DNA of 64,000 nt. It comes from Candidatus Solirubrobacter pratensis (GTDB lineage: Bacteria; Actinomycetota; Thermoleophilia; Solirubrobacterales; Solirubrobacteraceae). Within the stretch, counting starts at the first letter, position 1; every line of letters starts with the position of its first letter. The DNA is taken from contig NZ_AUEK01000012.1 of the NCBI RefSeq assembly GCF_000425945.1, positions 1-64,000 on the forward strand, in the 5' to 3' direction. The notes below the pieces were generated by a model. It did no database searches and was not told the origin of the DNA. It saw nothing but the letters and a program-made list of their open reading frames with translations. Shown in pieces: positions 16,593 to 24,889 of this stretch. The position numbers and the translations under genes were made by a program.

Positions 16593-17309
16593 ATGTCCTC
16601 GAGGATCACCTGGCTGGGCCATGCCACGGTCCTGCTCGAGATCGGGGGCGCCCGGCTGCTGACCGACCCGGTGCTGAGAGCGCGGATCGCGCATCTGCGG
16701 CGATCCGTGCCGGTGCCCTCAGACCCGGCGCCGGTCGACGCGGTGCTGATCTCGCACGTGCACCACGACCATCTCGACCGCCCGTCGCTGCGGCGCTTCG
16801 CGGGTGCCGAGGCGCTGGCGCCGGCCGGCTCGCGCGGGCTGCTCGCGGGGCTGCGGGTGCGCGAGGTTCGCGCCGGCGAGCGGGTCTCCGTCGCGGGAGT
16901 CGCGATCGACGTCGTCGCGGCCCGGCACGAGGCGCGCCGGCGCCCGGGCGCGCCGGTGCTCGACGCGCTGGGCTTCGTGGCCGGACGCGTGTGGTTCGCC
17001 GGCGACACGGACCTGCACGACGGCATGAGCGCGCTGCGAGGCGCCGTGGACGTCGCGTTGGTGCCCGTCTGGGGCTGGGGGCCGTCGCTCGGTCCCGGGC
17101 ACCTCGATCCCGAGCGCGCCGCGCGCGCGGTCGCGCTGATCGAGCCCGCGGTCGCGATCCCGATCCACTGGGGCACCTACCTCCCCTACGGCAGCCGCCG
17201 GCGCGACCTGCTGGTCGTGCCGCCGCGCGAGTTCGCCGCCTACGCCGCCGAGCTGGCGCCGGCCACGCGCGTGGTCGTGCTCTCGCCCGGCGAGTCGCTG
17301 TCGCGGTAG
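16593..17309 (+). CDS. Metallo-beta-lactamase-fold hydrolase (UlaG/YtcJ-like)
   Basis: A 238-aa protein starting SSRITWLGHATVLLEIGG. It contains the metal motif HVHHDHLD (about residues 52-59), further ligands in GFVAGRVWFAGDTDLHDGM, and PIHWGTY near the end, as in MBL-fold proteins related to L-ascorbate-6-phosphate lactonase and NAPE-PLD. The substrate is unknown. It lies 16 bp after the BrkB gene. Its 3' end overlaps the convergent phosphodiesterase gene by 70 bp. Confidence 0.8.
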   Translation: MSSRITWLGHATVLLEIGGARLLTDPVLRARIAHLRRSVPVPSDPAPVDAVLISHVHHDHLDRPSLRRFAGAEALAPAGSRGLLAGLRVREVRAGERVSVAGVAIDVVAARHEARRRPGAPVLDALGFVAGRVWFAGDTDLHDGMSALRGAVDVALVPVWGWGPSLGPGHLDPERAARAVALIEPAVAIPIHWGTYLPYGSRRRDLLVVPPREFAAYAAELAPATRVVVLSPGESLSR

Positions 17310-19288
17310 GCGTCCTGCCCGAGGCCGGCGAGCCAGCCGCGGAGGATGCGGTGCACCGCGGGCGCGCCGATCACCGGCGGGTCCGGCCACGGCAGGTCAG
17401 GCGGGTGCAGGACGAACGGGTGCGACTGCGAGCCGCCGAGCCCGCCGTGCGAGCCGACGAGCTCCTCGAAGGCGGCGACCTCGTCGAGCTCGGGCCAGTA
17501 GGTGCCGTTGACGACGAGGTCGGGGCAGTGCGGATAGGCGTCGGTGCGGCGGACGTGGTCGGCGGCGGTGGGGCCGAACGGCGCCAGCGGGTCCTCGCCC
17601 TTCGTGCTGCCGTCGGCGAGGCGATGGATGCCGCCGTGCCCGAGCACGATCGGGCCGTCGGCCTCCGAGCGCACGAGCACGAACGCGACGCCGGGGTGCG
17701 TCCGCAGCGCCTGGACGAGCCCCGCGCGGGTCGCCTGGATCTGCTCGAGCGTGACCCGGCCCGGCTCGCGCGGGAAGCTGATCAGGCCGAGGTTCCCCGA
17801 CGCCATCACCGACACCTCGGGGATGCCGGACGGCTCCGGGTCCCTCAGGCGCTCGCGGGCCGCCGTGCGGACCATGTGGCCGGCCGCCGTGTCGCGGGCG
17901 GCGAGCTCGGCGACGCCGGCGTTGAACGAGGACAGCCCCTCGTCGCTGTGCGCGTCCTCGGCGCGGACGTCTCCCCCGCCGTGGCGCGCGACGACGTCGG
18001 CGAGCTCCTCGCCGTAGCGCTGCCGGAACGTCGCGCCCTGGCTCTGGCCGTGATCGGACAGCACGACGAGGCGATACGGGCGCGGCGCGTGCTCGACCGC
18101 GTCCGCGATGCGCGCGATGGCGAGGTCGACGCGGCGCAGCACCGCGAGCGTGTCGGGCCGCTCGAGCCCGGAGTGGTGCGCGACCTCGTCGTAGGCGAGG
18201 AAGGTCGTGTAGACGACGGGGCGCCCGGCGAGCACGTCGGCGGTGACCGCGGCGACCTGCAGGTCGAGCTGGATCACCGTCGCGTACGCGCGCACGAGCG
18301 CGTACTTGAAGCCGCGCTTGATGCGGGGGCGGACGTCGCGCCGCGCCTGCCCGACCGCGGCGAAGCGCTCCACCACGATCTCCCCGACCACGCGCAGCAG
18401 GGTGCGCGCGACGCCATACGGGCTCGCGAAGTACGCGAAGTAGTCCTGGCCGAGCCGGCCGGGCCTGTCGCGGTCGAGCACCGTGCTCATCGTCAGCATG
18501 CTGTGCGGCGCGTCGCCGGAGAGGATGTTCGCGCGGCTGGCGCCGTCGGCGTACAGCAGGCCGCGGCCGTCCGAGCGGCGGCGCTCGATCTCCGCCGCGT
18601 CCTTCGGGTGGTTGGTCACGATCGCGCGCCCGGCGTCCTTCTCCCACCACCGGAACGCGGGCATGTCGCCGTCGTCGCCGTGCAGCAGGCCGGCCTGGCA
18701 GGCGCCCGTCTGCGAGGACCAGCCGGTCTCCCAGGACTCGAGCCGGTAGCCCCGCTCGTGCACCCAGCGCGCGAGCGCGGGCGCGTTGCCGTCGCGCATC
18801 GCGCGCTTGAGGACGTCGTGGGCAAGCCCGTCGATCTCGAGCAGGAGCAGGCCGGGGACGTCCGCGCCGACCGCGAGCTTGGAGCGCTTGAGCTGGCGGC
18901 GGACGACGTGGCGGTACCAGAGGTCGCCGCGGTCGAGGGCGAGCACGCCGCCGACCACGGTCGTGATCGCCGTCAGGCCGAGGATCACGCCGAGCGCCGA
19001 CCACAGGTCGCCGACGTGGACGTCGTCCAGCGCGGCGGAGCCGAGCAGCAGCAGCGCGCCGTTGAGCACGAGCGCGCCGAGGCCGAGCGTGGCGACGGTG
19101 AACGGCAGCGCGAAGCGCAGCAGCACCGGCCACACGATCGCGTTCGCGAGGCCGAGCACGGCCGCCAGGCTCAGCGCGGCGGTGAAGCCGTCGAGCGTGA
19201 AGCCCGGAAGGAGCGCGCTGAGCCCGAGCAGCGCCGCGGCGTTGAGCAGCAGGACCACCGCGAGGCGGCCGAGCAGGTGAACGGGCAC
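17240..19288 (-). CDS. Membrane phosphodiesterase with N-terminal holin-like domain
   Basis: About 682 aa from GTG 19288. Residues 1-115 form four membrane helices of the phage_holin_4 type. A polar linker leads to an alkaline-phosphatase-superfamily domain (LLLLEIDGLAHDVLKRAM near 145; VVLSDHGQSQGATF near 420; GHGGIHRLADGS) expected to bind two metals and cleave phosphodiesters or lipid head groups, probably at the envelope. The frame extends to 19450, but the extra 54 residues are Arg/Ser/Pro-rich low-complexity sequence, so the later GTG is preferred. Confidence 0.75.
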   Translation of the reverse strand: MPVHLLGRLAVVLLLNAAALLGLSALLPGFTLDGFTAALSLAAVLGLANAIVWPVLLRFALPFTVATLGLGALVLNGALLLLGSAALDDVHVGDLWSALGVILGLTAITTVVGGVLALDRGDLWYRHVVRRQLKRSKLAVGADVPGLLLLEIDGLAHDVLKRAMRDGNAPALARWVHERGYRLESWETGWSSQTGACQAGLLHGDDGDMPAFRWWEKDAGRAIVTNHPKDAAEIERRRSDGRGLLYADGASRANILSGDAPHSMLTMSTVLDRDRPGRLGQDYFAYFASPYGVARTLLRVVGEIVVERFAAVGQARRDVRPRIKRGFKYALVRAYATVIQLDLQVAAVTADVLAGRPVVYTTFLAYDEVAHHSGLERPDTLAVLRRVDLAIARIADAVEHAPRPYRLVVLSDHGQSQGATFRQRYGEELADVVARHGGGDVRAEDAHSDEGLSSFNAGVAELAARDTAAGHMVRTAARERLRDPEPSGIPEVSVMASGNLGLISFPREPGRVTLEQIQATRAGLVQALRTHPGVAFVLVRSEADGPIVLGHGGIHRLADGSTKGEDPLAPFGPTAADHVRRTDAYPHCPDLVVNGTYWPELDEVAAFEELVGSHGGLGGSQSHPFVLHPPDLPWPDPPVIGAPAVHRILRGWLAGLGQDAYRDSDSPGESTTTRVAGASSAA

Positions 19289-19485
19289 GTTCGGCCGGCT
19301 TTCCTCAGAGCGCCGCCGCCGGCGGCTGCTGGACGGACTCGGCTTGCCTCGCGGTCCGGGCCCGGATCGCGGCTCCCTGCTCGCCGGCGGTGGCGTCCGT
19401 GAGGCGGTGCATGGCGGCAGCCTCGATGAGCATGGGGTGCGCGGCATCACCCGGTTCGGACGAGGAGGACGTCATCCCGGGGCCG

Positions 19486-19491
19486 TAGCAT
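19486..19491 (+). promoter_or_regulatory. Putative -10 box, leaderless spacing
   Basis: TAGCAT begins 13 nt before the GTG at 19499. A GTCATCC element lies just upstream (19471-19477). Confidence 0.45.
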
Positions 19492-19498
19492 CCACGAT

Positions 19499-19900
19499 GT
19501 GGACCGGCCCTGGTTCAAGGGCGGCACGATCACGGCGCGTCGCGCCGCCTGGGCGATCGCACTCTCGACGGTGTTGGTCACGATCCTCGGCGCGGTGATG
19601 ATCTGGCTGCTGGACCGCAAGGAATTCCCTTCGCTGGGCAGCGGCATGTGGTGGGCGCTGCAGACGATCACCACGGTCGGCTACGGCGACCACGTGCCGA
19701 CCACCGCCGAGGGGCAGGTGGTGGGCGGCGTGATCATGGTCTCGGGGATCGGGGTGGTGACGGTCGTGACGGCGACCATCACGGCGGCGTTCGTCGAGGG
19801 CATGCGCACGCGGCTGGGAAGGGGCCGCGACGAGGCGATCCTCGCGCGGCTGGAGCGGATCGAGCGGCAGCTCGAGCGGCTCGAGCGGCTCGAGCGCTGA
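19499..19900 (+). CDS. Two-helix potassium channel subunit
   Basis: A 133-aa protein with two membrane helices (about 17-40 and 73-100) around a pore loop with the K+ selectivity filter TTVGYGD (about 59-65). The cytoplasmic tail is a short coiled coil (RLERIERQLERLERLER). It is a KcsA-like minimal channel without an RCK domain. GTG 19499 is supported by the -10-like box. Confidence 0.85.
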   Translation: MDRPWFKGGTITARRAAWAIALSTVLVTILGAVMIWLLDRKEFPSLGSGMWWALQTITTVGYGDHVPTTAEGQVVGGVIMVSGIGVVTVVTATITAAFVEGMRTRLGRGRDEAILARLERIERQLERLERLER

Positions 19901-19931
19901 GCGCTCTTCGGTTTCGCTTACACGAGCGCCG

Positions 19932-20944
19932 GTGCTGACGTGGTGGGAGGGCAAGACCAACACGCGCGGCTACGGTCAGGGCTCGTGGGTGACCACGCGG
20001 TCCGCGCCGACCTCTCGGCGGTGGGCGCCTCGCGCACGCGGCACGCGGTCGACTCGATCGTCCAGGAGATCGACGTCGCCACGGGAAAGGTCCTCTTCGC
20101 GTGGCACAGCATGGATCACGTCGCGCTGACCGAGTCGCACGCCGGGCCGCCCGCGCCGGGGCACGACTTCCCGTACGACTACTTCCACGTCAACTCGGTG
20201 GCCGTGGACAGCGACGGAAATTTGCTGATCTCGGCCCGCAACACCTGGACGATCTACAAGGTCGACCGCCGCACCGGCCGGATCCTGTGGCGGCTCGGCG
20301 GCAAGCGGAGCGACTTCCCGCTCGGCCCTGACGCGCGGTTCGCGTGGCAGCACGACGCGCGGCGCCAGCCCGACGGGACGATCACGATGTTCGACAACGA
20401 GTCGACGCCGAAGGTGCGGGATCGGTCGCGGCTGCTCACGCTGCGCGTCGACGAGCCGGCGCGAACGGTGTCGGTCGCCGCGGCGCTCACCCATCCGGCG
20501 GGCGTCCTGGCCGACGCCGAGGGCAGCGCGCAGCACCTGCCCGGCGGGGACGTCTTCGCCGGCTGGGGGCTCGGGCGGCGGGCGTCGGAGCAGGACGTGA
20601 GCGGCAAGCTGCTGTTCGACGCGCAGTTGCCCGCGGGCTACGACAGCTACCGGGCGTTCACGTTCGCCTGGGACGGGCGGCCCTCGGATCCGCCGGCGGC
20701 GTCGATCGAGCGCAACGGCGGCGCGCTGACCGCGCGGGCGTCGTGGAACGGCGCGACCGGCGTGACACAGTGGGAGCTGCTGGCGGGTGCCTCGGCCGGC
20801 TCGCTGCGGGTGGTGGCGAGCGCGCCGCGGACAGGCTTCGAGACGACGCTCACCTCGGGTGCCCGCGGGCCCTTCTTCGCCGTGCGCGCGCTGGCGGGCA
20901 ACCGCCTGCTGGGCAGCTCGGCTTCGGTCGACACATCGACCTGA
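19932..20944 (+). pseudogene. Arylsulfotransferase (ASST)-like gene remnant
   Basis: The C-terminal half of an ASST-type beta-propeller is intact from about 20040 (SIVQEIDVATGKVLFAWHS, then PYDYFHVNSVAVDSDGNLLIS and YKVDRRTGRILWRLGGK). Just upstream, the typical ASST segment VLTWWEGKTNTRGYGQGSW is present but in another frame (19932-19990), and the 60-80 residues normally between the two are shortened. The signal peptide and first blades are absent because the K+ channel gene ends at 19900. The gene therefore carries an internal deletion with a frameshift plus a 5' truncation. Confidence 0.7.
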
Positions 20945-20954
20945 CGCGCCGCGA

Positions 20955-20971
20955 GGTGTGTGACACACACC
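20955..20971. repeat. Perfect 8+1+8 inverted repeat
   Basis: GGTGTGTG-A-CACACACC lies 10 bp after the ASST remnant. It could be an operator or a short hairpin; there is no T-run for a classical terminator. Confidence 0.4.
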
Positions 20972-21008
20972 CTTCGTCAGGCGCGCGGCGGCGCGCCATG
21001 TGCAGCGT

Positions 21009-21020
21009 CTTTACGTAAAG
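21009..21020. promoter_or_regulatory. 12-bp perfect palindrome upstream of DivIVA-like gene
   Basis: CTTTACGTAAAG is AT-rich in a GC-rich background and lies 52 bp before the GTG at 21073, which is a plausible operator position. Confidence 0.35.
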
Positions 21021-21072
21021 GCCGGTCGTTGCGTCGGAAGGAGAGGCTTCTGAGCGTGCGAACATCAACTCT

Positions 21073-21612
21073 GTGTCGTCGCGTGGAGAATCGCTCTCAC
21101 TGTTCGTCGTCCAGCGCACGTTCACGCTGGTGCGGCGGGGTTATGACCCGCAGGAGGTGGATCGGCATCTCCAGCGGGTGAATCGCATGTTCATGAGCAC
21201 CGACGCCGGTCAGGCGTTCTCACATGAGCGCGCGGCGTTGCAGGAGCGCGAGCGTGAGGTGGAGCGGCGTCAGGCCGAAGCGGAGCGAGCGCTGGAAGGC
21301 GCCCGGCTCGAGGCGGAGGCGACCCTCGAAGGCGCCCGCAAGCGGGCGGACGCCGACGCGGCAGCCGGGGCCCGCGCGCTCGAGGAGGCCCGCTCGGAGG
21401 CGGCCGCGCTCCTGGCCCGCGCCGCCGCGGAGCGCGAGCAGATGCTCGCCGCCTACCGCGAGGAGGCGCTCGCCCAGGCGCGCGCCGAGGCATCCGAGAC
21501 GCGCGAGAGGCTGATGAAGGAGGCCGAGGAGGAAGTACGCGTCTACGCGGAGCGCCGCAAGCGCGAGGCCGACCGTCACGTCGAAGCCGCCCGCCGCCGC
21601 CGCGGGGGCTGA
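21073..21612 (+). CDS. DivIVA-like coiled-coil protein
   Basis: A 179-aa soluble protein. The N-terminus has the DivIVA lipid-binding motif pattern (FTLVRRGYDPQEVDRHLQRV, residues about 17-36). A long uninterrupted coiled coil rich in Ala, Glu and Arg follows. DivIVA/Wag31-type proteins mark curved membrane and organise polar growth or septation. This short form is likely an accessory member rather than the main division protein. No SD is visible; the GTG at 21073 is the first start before the domain. Confidence 0.75.
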   Translation: MSSRGESLSLFVVQRTFTLVRRGYDPQEVDRHLQRVNRMFMSTDAGQAFSHERAALQEREREVERRQAEAERALEGARLEAEATLEGARKRADADAAAGARALEEARSEAAALLARAAAEREQMLAAYREEALAQARAEASETRERLMKEAEEEVRVYAERRKREADRHVEAARRRRGG

Positions 21613-21620
21613 GCCCGCCC

Positions 21621-22420
21621 CTACTTCAGCTTCACGTAGCGCCTCCAGTCGCGCCGCCGTCGCCGGAGGACCGCACCTCTCCACCCGCGACCGACGCGTA
21701 GAGCGTGCCGTCGCGGCCCACGGCGAGCTCGTTCGGGGCGCTTGCGATCGCTCCGTGGCGTGACCACGTCGCTCCGCCGTCGGCGCTGACGGTCACCTCG
21801 CCGCGGCGGTCGGCGCGGTAGAGGCGGTCCGGGGCGGCCCAGGCGAGCAGGCCTCCGGGCGTCGCGTCGCGCGGGCGCCACGAGCGGCCCTCGTTGCTCG
21901 ACGTGAAGCCGCCCTGCTCGGTCGTCACGACCAGACGGGAGCCGTCGCGCGGGTCGGCGGCGAGGTCGACCGGGGGCGCCGGCGGCGTGCGCCTCTCGAA
22001 CGCCTTCCCGCCGTCGCTGCTCACCAGGACGTCGGGCTCGTCGGCGCGAACGGCCACGATCCGGCCGCCGGCGAGCTCGAGCAGGTGGTAGTCGGCCTGG
22101 CCCAGCTGCGCGACCGCCGTCCACGAACGGCCGCCGTCGGTCGAGCGGATCAGCCCGAGGTTCTCCGGCAGCGTGCCCTCTTCGGGATGCCCCGACGCGA
22201 GCAGCACGCCCGGGCGCGCGGCGCGCACGACGAGGTTCGAGGAGACCGAGCCCGCGCCGTCGGACGTCTCGAGCCGCCCGGCGATCCGCACGGCCTCGCC
22301 TCCGCGCCGCTGCACGCGGAAGAGGCCGACGCCGGTGCCGAGGTACAGCGTGCCGTCCTTCGGGTCGACCGCGATCGAGCCGATGAACGCGTTCGCGGCG
22401 CTCGGCGCCGCGCCGGTGCA
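21621..22420 (-). pseudogene. BNR/sialidase-like beta-propeller gene, decayed
   Basis: A repetitive propeller (STDGGRSW, SSDGGKAF, SNEGRSW, SADGGATW repeats) homologous to exported F510_1955-type glycosylhydrolase-like proteins. Homology starts at NAFIGSIAVDPKDGTLYLGTG near 22393, but no start codon or signal peptide exists in frame upstream. At the 3' end a one-base deletion (GCGAC-TGG where GCGACCTGG is expected, near 21640) moves the natural ending WRRYVKLK out of frame, and the shifted frame stops at 21632. Confidence 0.7.
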
Positions 22421-22479
22421 CGGCGCATCGCCCGCACGGCAAGCGCGTGTGAGCGGGGTATGAGGGGACGCTGCATGGG

Positions 22480-22485
22480 TAGCAC
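22480..22485 (+). promoter_or_regulatory. Putative -10 box, leaderless spacing
   Basis: GGG-TAGCAC with T 12 nt before the GTG at 22492. Confidence 0.45.
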
Positions 22486-22491
22486 GGCGGC

Positions 22492-23481
22492 GTGCCTGCA
22501 CTTCCTGAGCCCCGTGGCGCGGCGAGCGAAGCCCTGCTCGCCGCGCTGCGCACGCCCCCGCACCCGGATCTCGCGCTTCCCGAGCCGGACGACGACGAGG
22601 ACCTGCAGCTGTCGCTCTACTGCTGCTACGAGCTGCACTACCGCGGCTTCGACGACGTCGCCGAGGCATGGGAGTGGGATCCGTCGCTGCTCGCGTTCCG
22701 TGCGGGGCTGGAGCGGCGCTTCGAGGCGGACATGCTCGCGCTCGCGGGATCGCCCGAGGCGCCCGCCGACGAGATGGACGTCGCGCTGCGCGAGCTCGAG
22801 GCGTCCGACGAGGCGCCGTCGCTCTCGAAGTACGTCGAGCGCGAGGCGACGGCCGCCCAGGTCGAGGAGCTCCTGATCCATCGCTCCGCCTATCAGCTCA
22901 AGGAGGCCGACCCGCACTCCTGGGTGCTCCCGCGGCTGTGGGGCGGCCCGAAGGCGGCGATGGTGGAGATCCAGGCCGACGAGTACGGTGGCGGCCGCGC
23001 GGACCGGATCCACGCCGAGCTGTTCGCGGGCTCGATGCGCGCGCTCGGGCTCGACTCCGCCTACGGCGCCTACCTCGACCGCATCCCCGGCGTCACGCTG
23101 TCGACGGTCAACCTGATGTCGCTGCTCGGGCTCCACCGGAGCCGCCGCGGCGCCATCGCCGGTCACCTCGCGATGTTCGAGATGACGTCGTCGATCCCCA
23201 ACCGCCGCTACGCCGCCGGCCTGCGCCGCCTCGGACACGGCGAGGACGCGACCGCCTTCTTCGACGTCCACGTGGTCGCCGACGCGGTGCACGAGAGCGT
23301 CGCCGCGGTCGATCTCGCGGGCGGCCTGGCGCGCCAGGAGCCGGCGCTGGCGCCCGACATCCTGTGGGGCGCGCGGGCGCTGCTCGCCGTCGAGGGCCGC
23401 TGGGCGACGCATCTGCTGACCGCCTGGGAGCAGGGCAGGTCCTCCCTGCTCGCCGGTGCGCGATCGCCGGCCGCGGCATGA
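22492..23481 (+). CDS. Heme-oxygenase-like diiron redox protein (HDO family)
   Basis: A 329-aa helical protein of the 'iron-containing redox enzyme' type. Candidate metal ligands appear in the order expected for the heme-oxygenase-like diiron superfamily: ELHYRGF (about 47-53), H130, E164/H174 in QADEYGGGRADRIHAELF, E230 and DVHVVADAVHE (258-268). Relatives such as UndA, BesC and SznF oxidise fatty acids or amino acids with O2. The substrate here is unknown. It is co-translated (ATGA overlap) with a GCS2-type ligase, which suggests an amino-acid or small-peptide substrate. Confidence 0.75.
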   Translation: MPALPEPRGAASEALLAALRTPPHPDLALPEPDDDEDLQLSLYCCYELHYRGFDDVAEAWEWDPSLLAFRAGLERRFEADMLALAGSPEAPADEMDVALRELEASDEAPSLSKYVEREATAAQVEELLIHRSAYQLKEADPHSWVLPRLWGGPKAAMVEIQADEYGGGRADRIHAELFAGSMRALGLDSAYGAYLDRIPGVTLSTVNLMSLLGLHRSRRGAIAGHLAMFEMTSSIPNRRYAAGLRRLGHGEDATAFFDVHVVADAVHESVAAVDLAGGLARQEPALAPDILWGARALLAVEGRWATHLLTAWEQGRSSLLAGARSPAAA

Positions 23482-24653
23482 ACGCGACCGAGCTGCGCGA
23501 GGCGTTCGACGCGCCGGAGCCGATGACGATCGGCCTGGAGGAGGAGGCGATGCTGCTCGACCCCGCGACGGCGGATCTCGCGCCGGTCGCCGCCGAGGTG
23601 ATCGCACGAGCGACCGAGCTGCGCGGCGCCGACTCGCGCGAGGGCGCGGCGGACGACCGGGCGGCGCGCGCACTCGCCACCGTCGCGGCGCCGCGCGCGA
23701 TCCTCCCCAAGCGCGAGTTGCCCGCCTCCCAGATCGAGCTGACCACAGCGCCGGCCGCGACCGTCGCCGAGGCGATCGCACAACTCGGGCGGGGCCGCCG
23801 CGCCCTTGCCGCCGCCGCCGAGGGCCTCGCGCTCCCCGCCGCCGCGGGCATGCACCCGTTCGCGGCGCCGCTCGGGGAGCTCAGCGAGGGCGACCGCTAC
23901 GACGCGATCCTGGCCGAGTACGGCGACGTCGCCCGCAGCCAGCTCGTGTGCTCCCTGCAGGTGCATGTCGCCGTCGGCGGAGCCGACCGTACGCTGGCGG
24001 TCTACAACGCGCTCCGCGGGCATGTGCCCGAGCTCGCCGCGCTCGCCGCCAACGCGCCGTTCCTCGGCGGCCGTGACTCGGGGCTCGCGTCGGTGCGCCC
24101 GCTCGTCTCTGGCCTGCTGCCGCGCCAGGGCGTGCCGCCCGCGCTCGAGTCATGGGAGGCGTTCGCGGACGCCCTCAGCTGGGGACGCGCCGCCGGCGCC
24201 GTTCCCGAGCCGCGCCGCTGGTGGTGGGAGCTGCGTCCGCACGTGGCCTACGGCACGCTGGAGCTGCGCGTGCCGGACGCGCAGACGACGCTCTCCGACG
24301 CCGCGGCGGTGGCCGCGTTCGCCCACGCGCTGATCGCCTGGCTGGCCGAGCGCCACGACGCGGGCGAGCCGCTTCCCGCGCCGGCCTCGTGGCGGATCGC
24401 CGAGAACCGCTGGACGGCATGCCGCTTCGGGCTCGACGGCGAGCTCGCCGATCTGCGCACCGGTGAGCGGACGCCCGTGCGCCGGGTGCTGCTGGAGCGC
24501 CTCGCGCAGCTCGCGTCCTCGGCGGAGCGCCTGGGATGCGCGGCCGAGCTCGCGAGCGCCGGCGCGCTGATCGAGGCCAACGGCGCGCAGCGCCAGCGTG
24601 AGCTCGGGCCGGTCCTCGCCGCGCGCCGGCTCGCCGAGCTGTATCTGGAGTAG
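23478..24653 (+). CDS. GCS2/YbdK-type carboxylate-amine ligase
   Basis: A 391-aa protein of the glutamate-cysteine ligase family 2: MTIGLEEEAMLLDP at the N-terminus, LPASQIELTTAP, LQVHVAVGG, and WWELRPHVAYGTLELRVPDAQTT near residue 255. YbdK-like enzymes join an amino acid carboxylate to an amine using ATP, with weak gamma-Glu-Cys activity. Its ATG overlaps the stop of the HDO gene, so the two proteins are made together and likely act in one pathway. Confidence 0.8.
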   Translation: MNATELREAFDAPEPMTIGLEEEAMLLDPATADLAPVAAEVIARATELRGADSREGAADDRAARALATVAAPRAILPKRELPASQIELTTAPAATVAEAIAQLGRGRRALAAAAEGLALPAAAGMHPFAAPLGELSEGDRYDAILAEYGDVARSQLVCSLQVHVAVGGADRTLAVYNALRGHVPELAALAANAPFLGGRDSGLASVRPLVSGLLPRQGVPPALESWEAFADALSWGRAAGAVPEPRRWWWELRPHVAYGTLELRVPDAQTTLSDAAAVAAFAHALIAWLAERHDAGEPLPAPASWRIAENRWTACRFGLDGELADLRTGERTPVRRVLLERLAQLASSAERLGCAAELASAGALIEANGAQRQRELGPVLAARRLAELYLE

Positions 24654-24670
24654 CGCGACGGGCGCCGGCT

Positions 24671-24889
24671 TCAGGCGGCGCGTCCCTGCTCGGCGCCGCT
24701 CGGCGCCTTGAACCGGATCAGGTTGTGCGTGCCGTCGCAGAACGGGCGCAGCCGCGACTTGCCGCAGCGGCACAGCGCGACGGTCTCCCGGCCGGTGTCG
24801 ATCTCGTTGCCGTCCTGGTCGACCAGGCGGAACGGGCCGCGGACGAGCAGCGGGCCGTCGCGATAGGGCGTGATCAGGGTCTCGCTCAT
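24671..24889 (-). CDS. CDGSH-type iron-sulfur protein
   Basis: A 72-aa protein with the CDGSH 2Fe-2S motif (CRCGKSRLRPFCDGTH, residues about 40-55: three Cys and one His ligand) after a short beta domain. Small bacterial CDGSH proteins are redox or Fe-S transfer proteins. Its ATG overlaps the stop of the HemK-like methyltransferase (ATGA). It converges on the ligase gene with a 17-bp gap. Confidence 0.85.
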   Translation of the reverse strand: MSETLITPYRDGPLLVRGPFRLVDQDGNEIDTGRETVALCRCGKSRLRPFCDGTHNLIRFKAPSGAEQGRAA

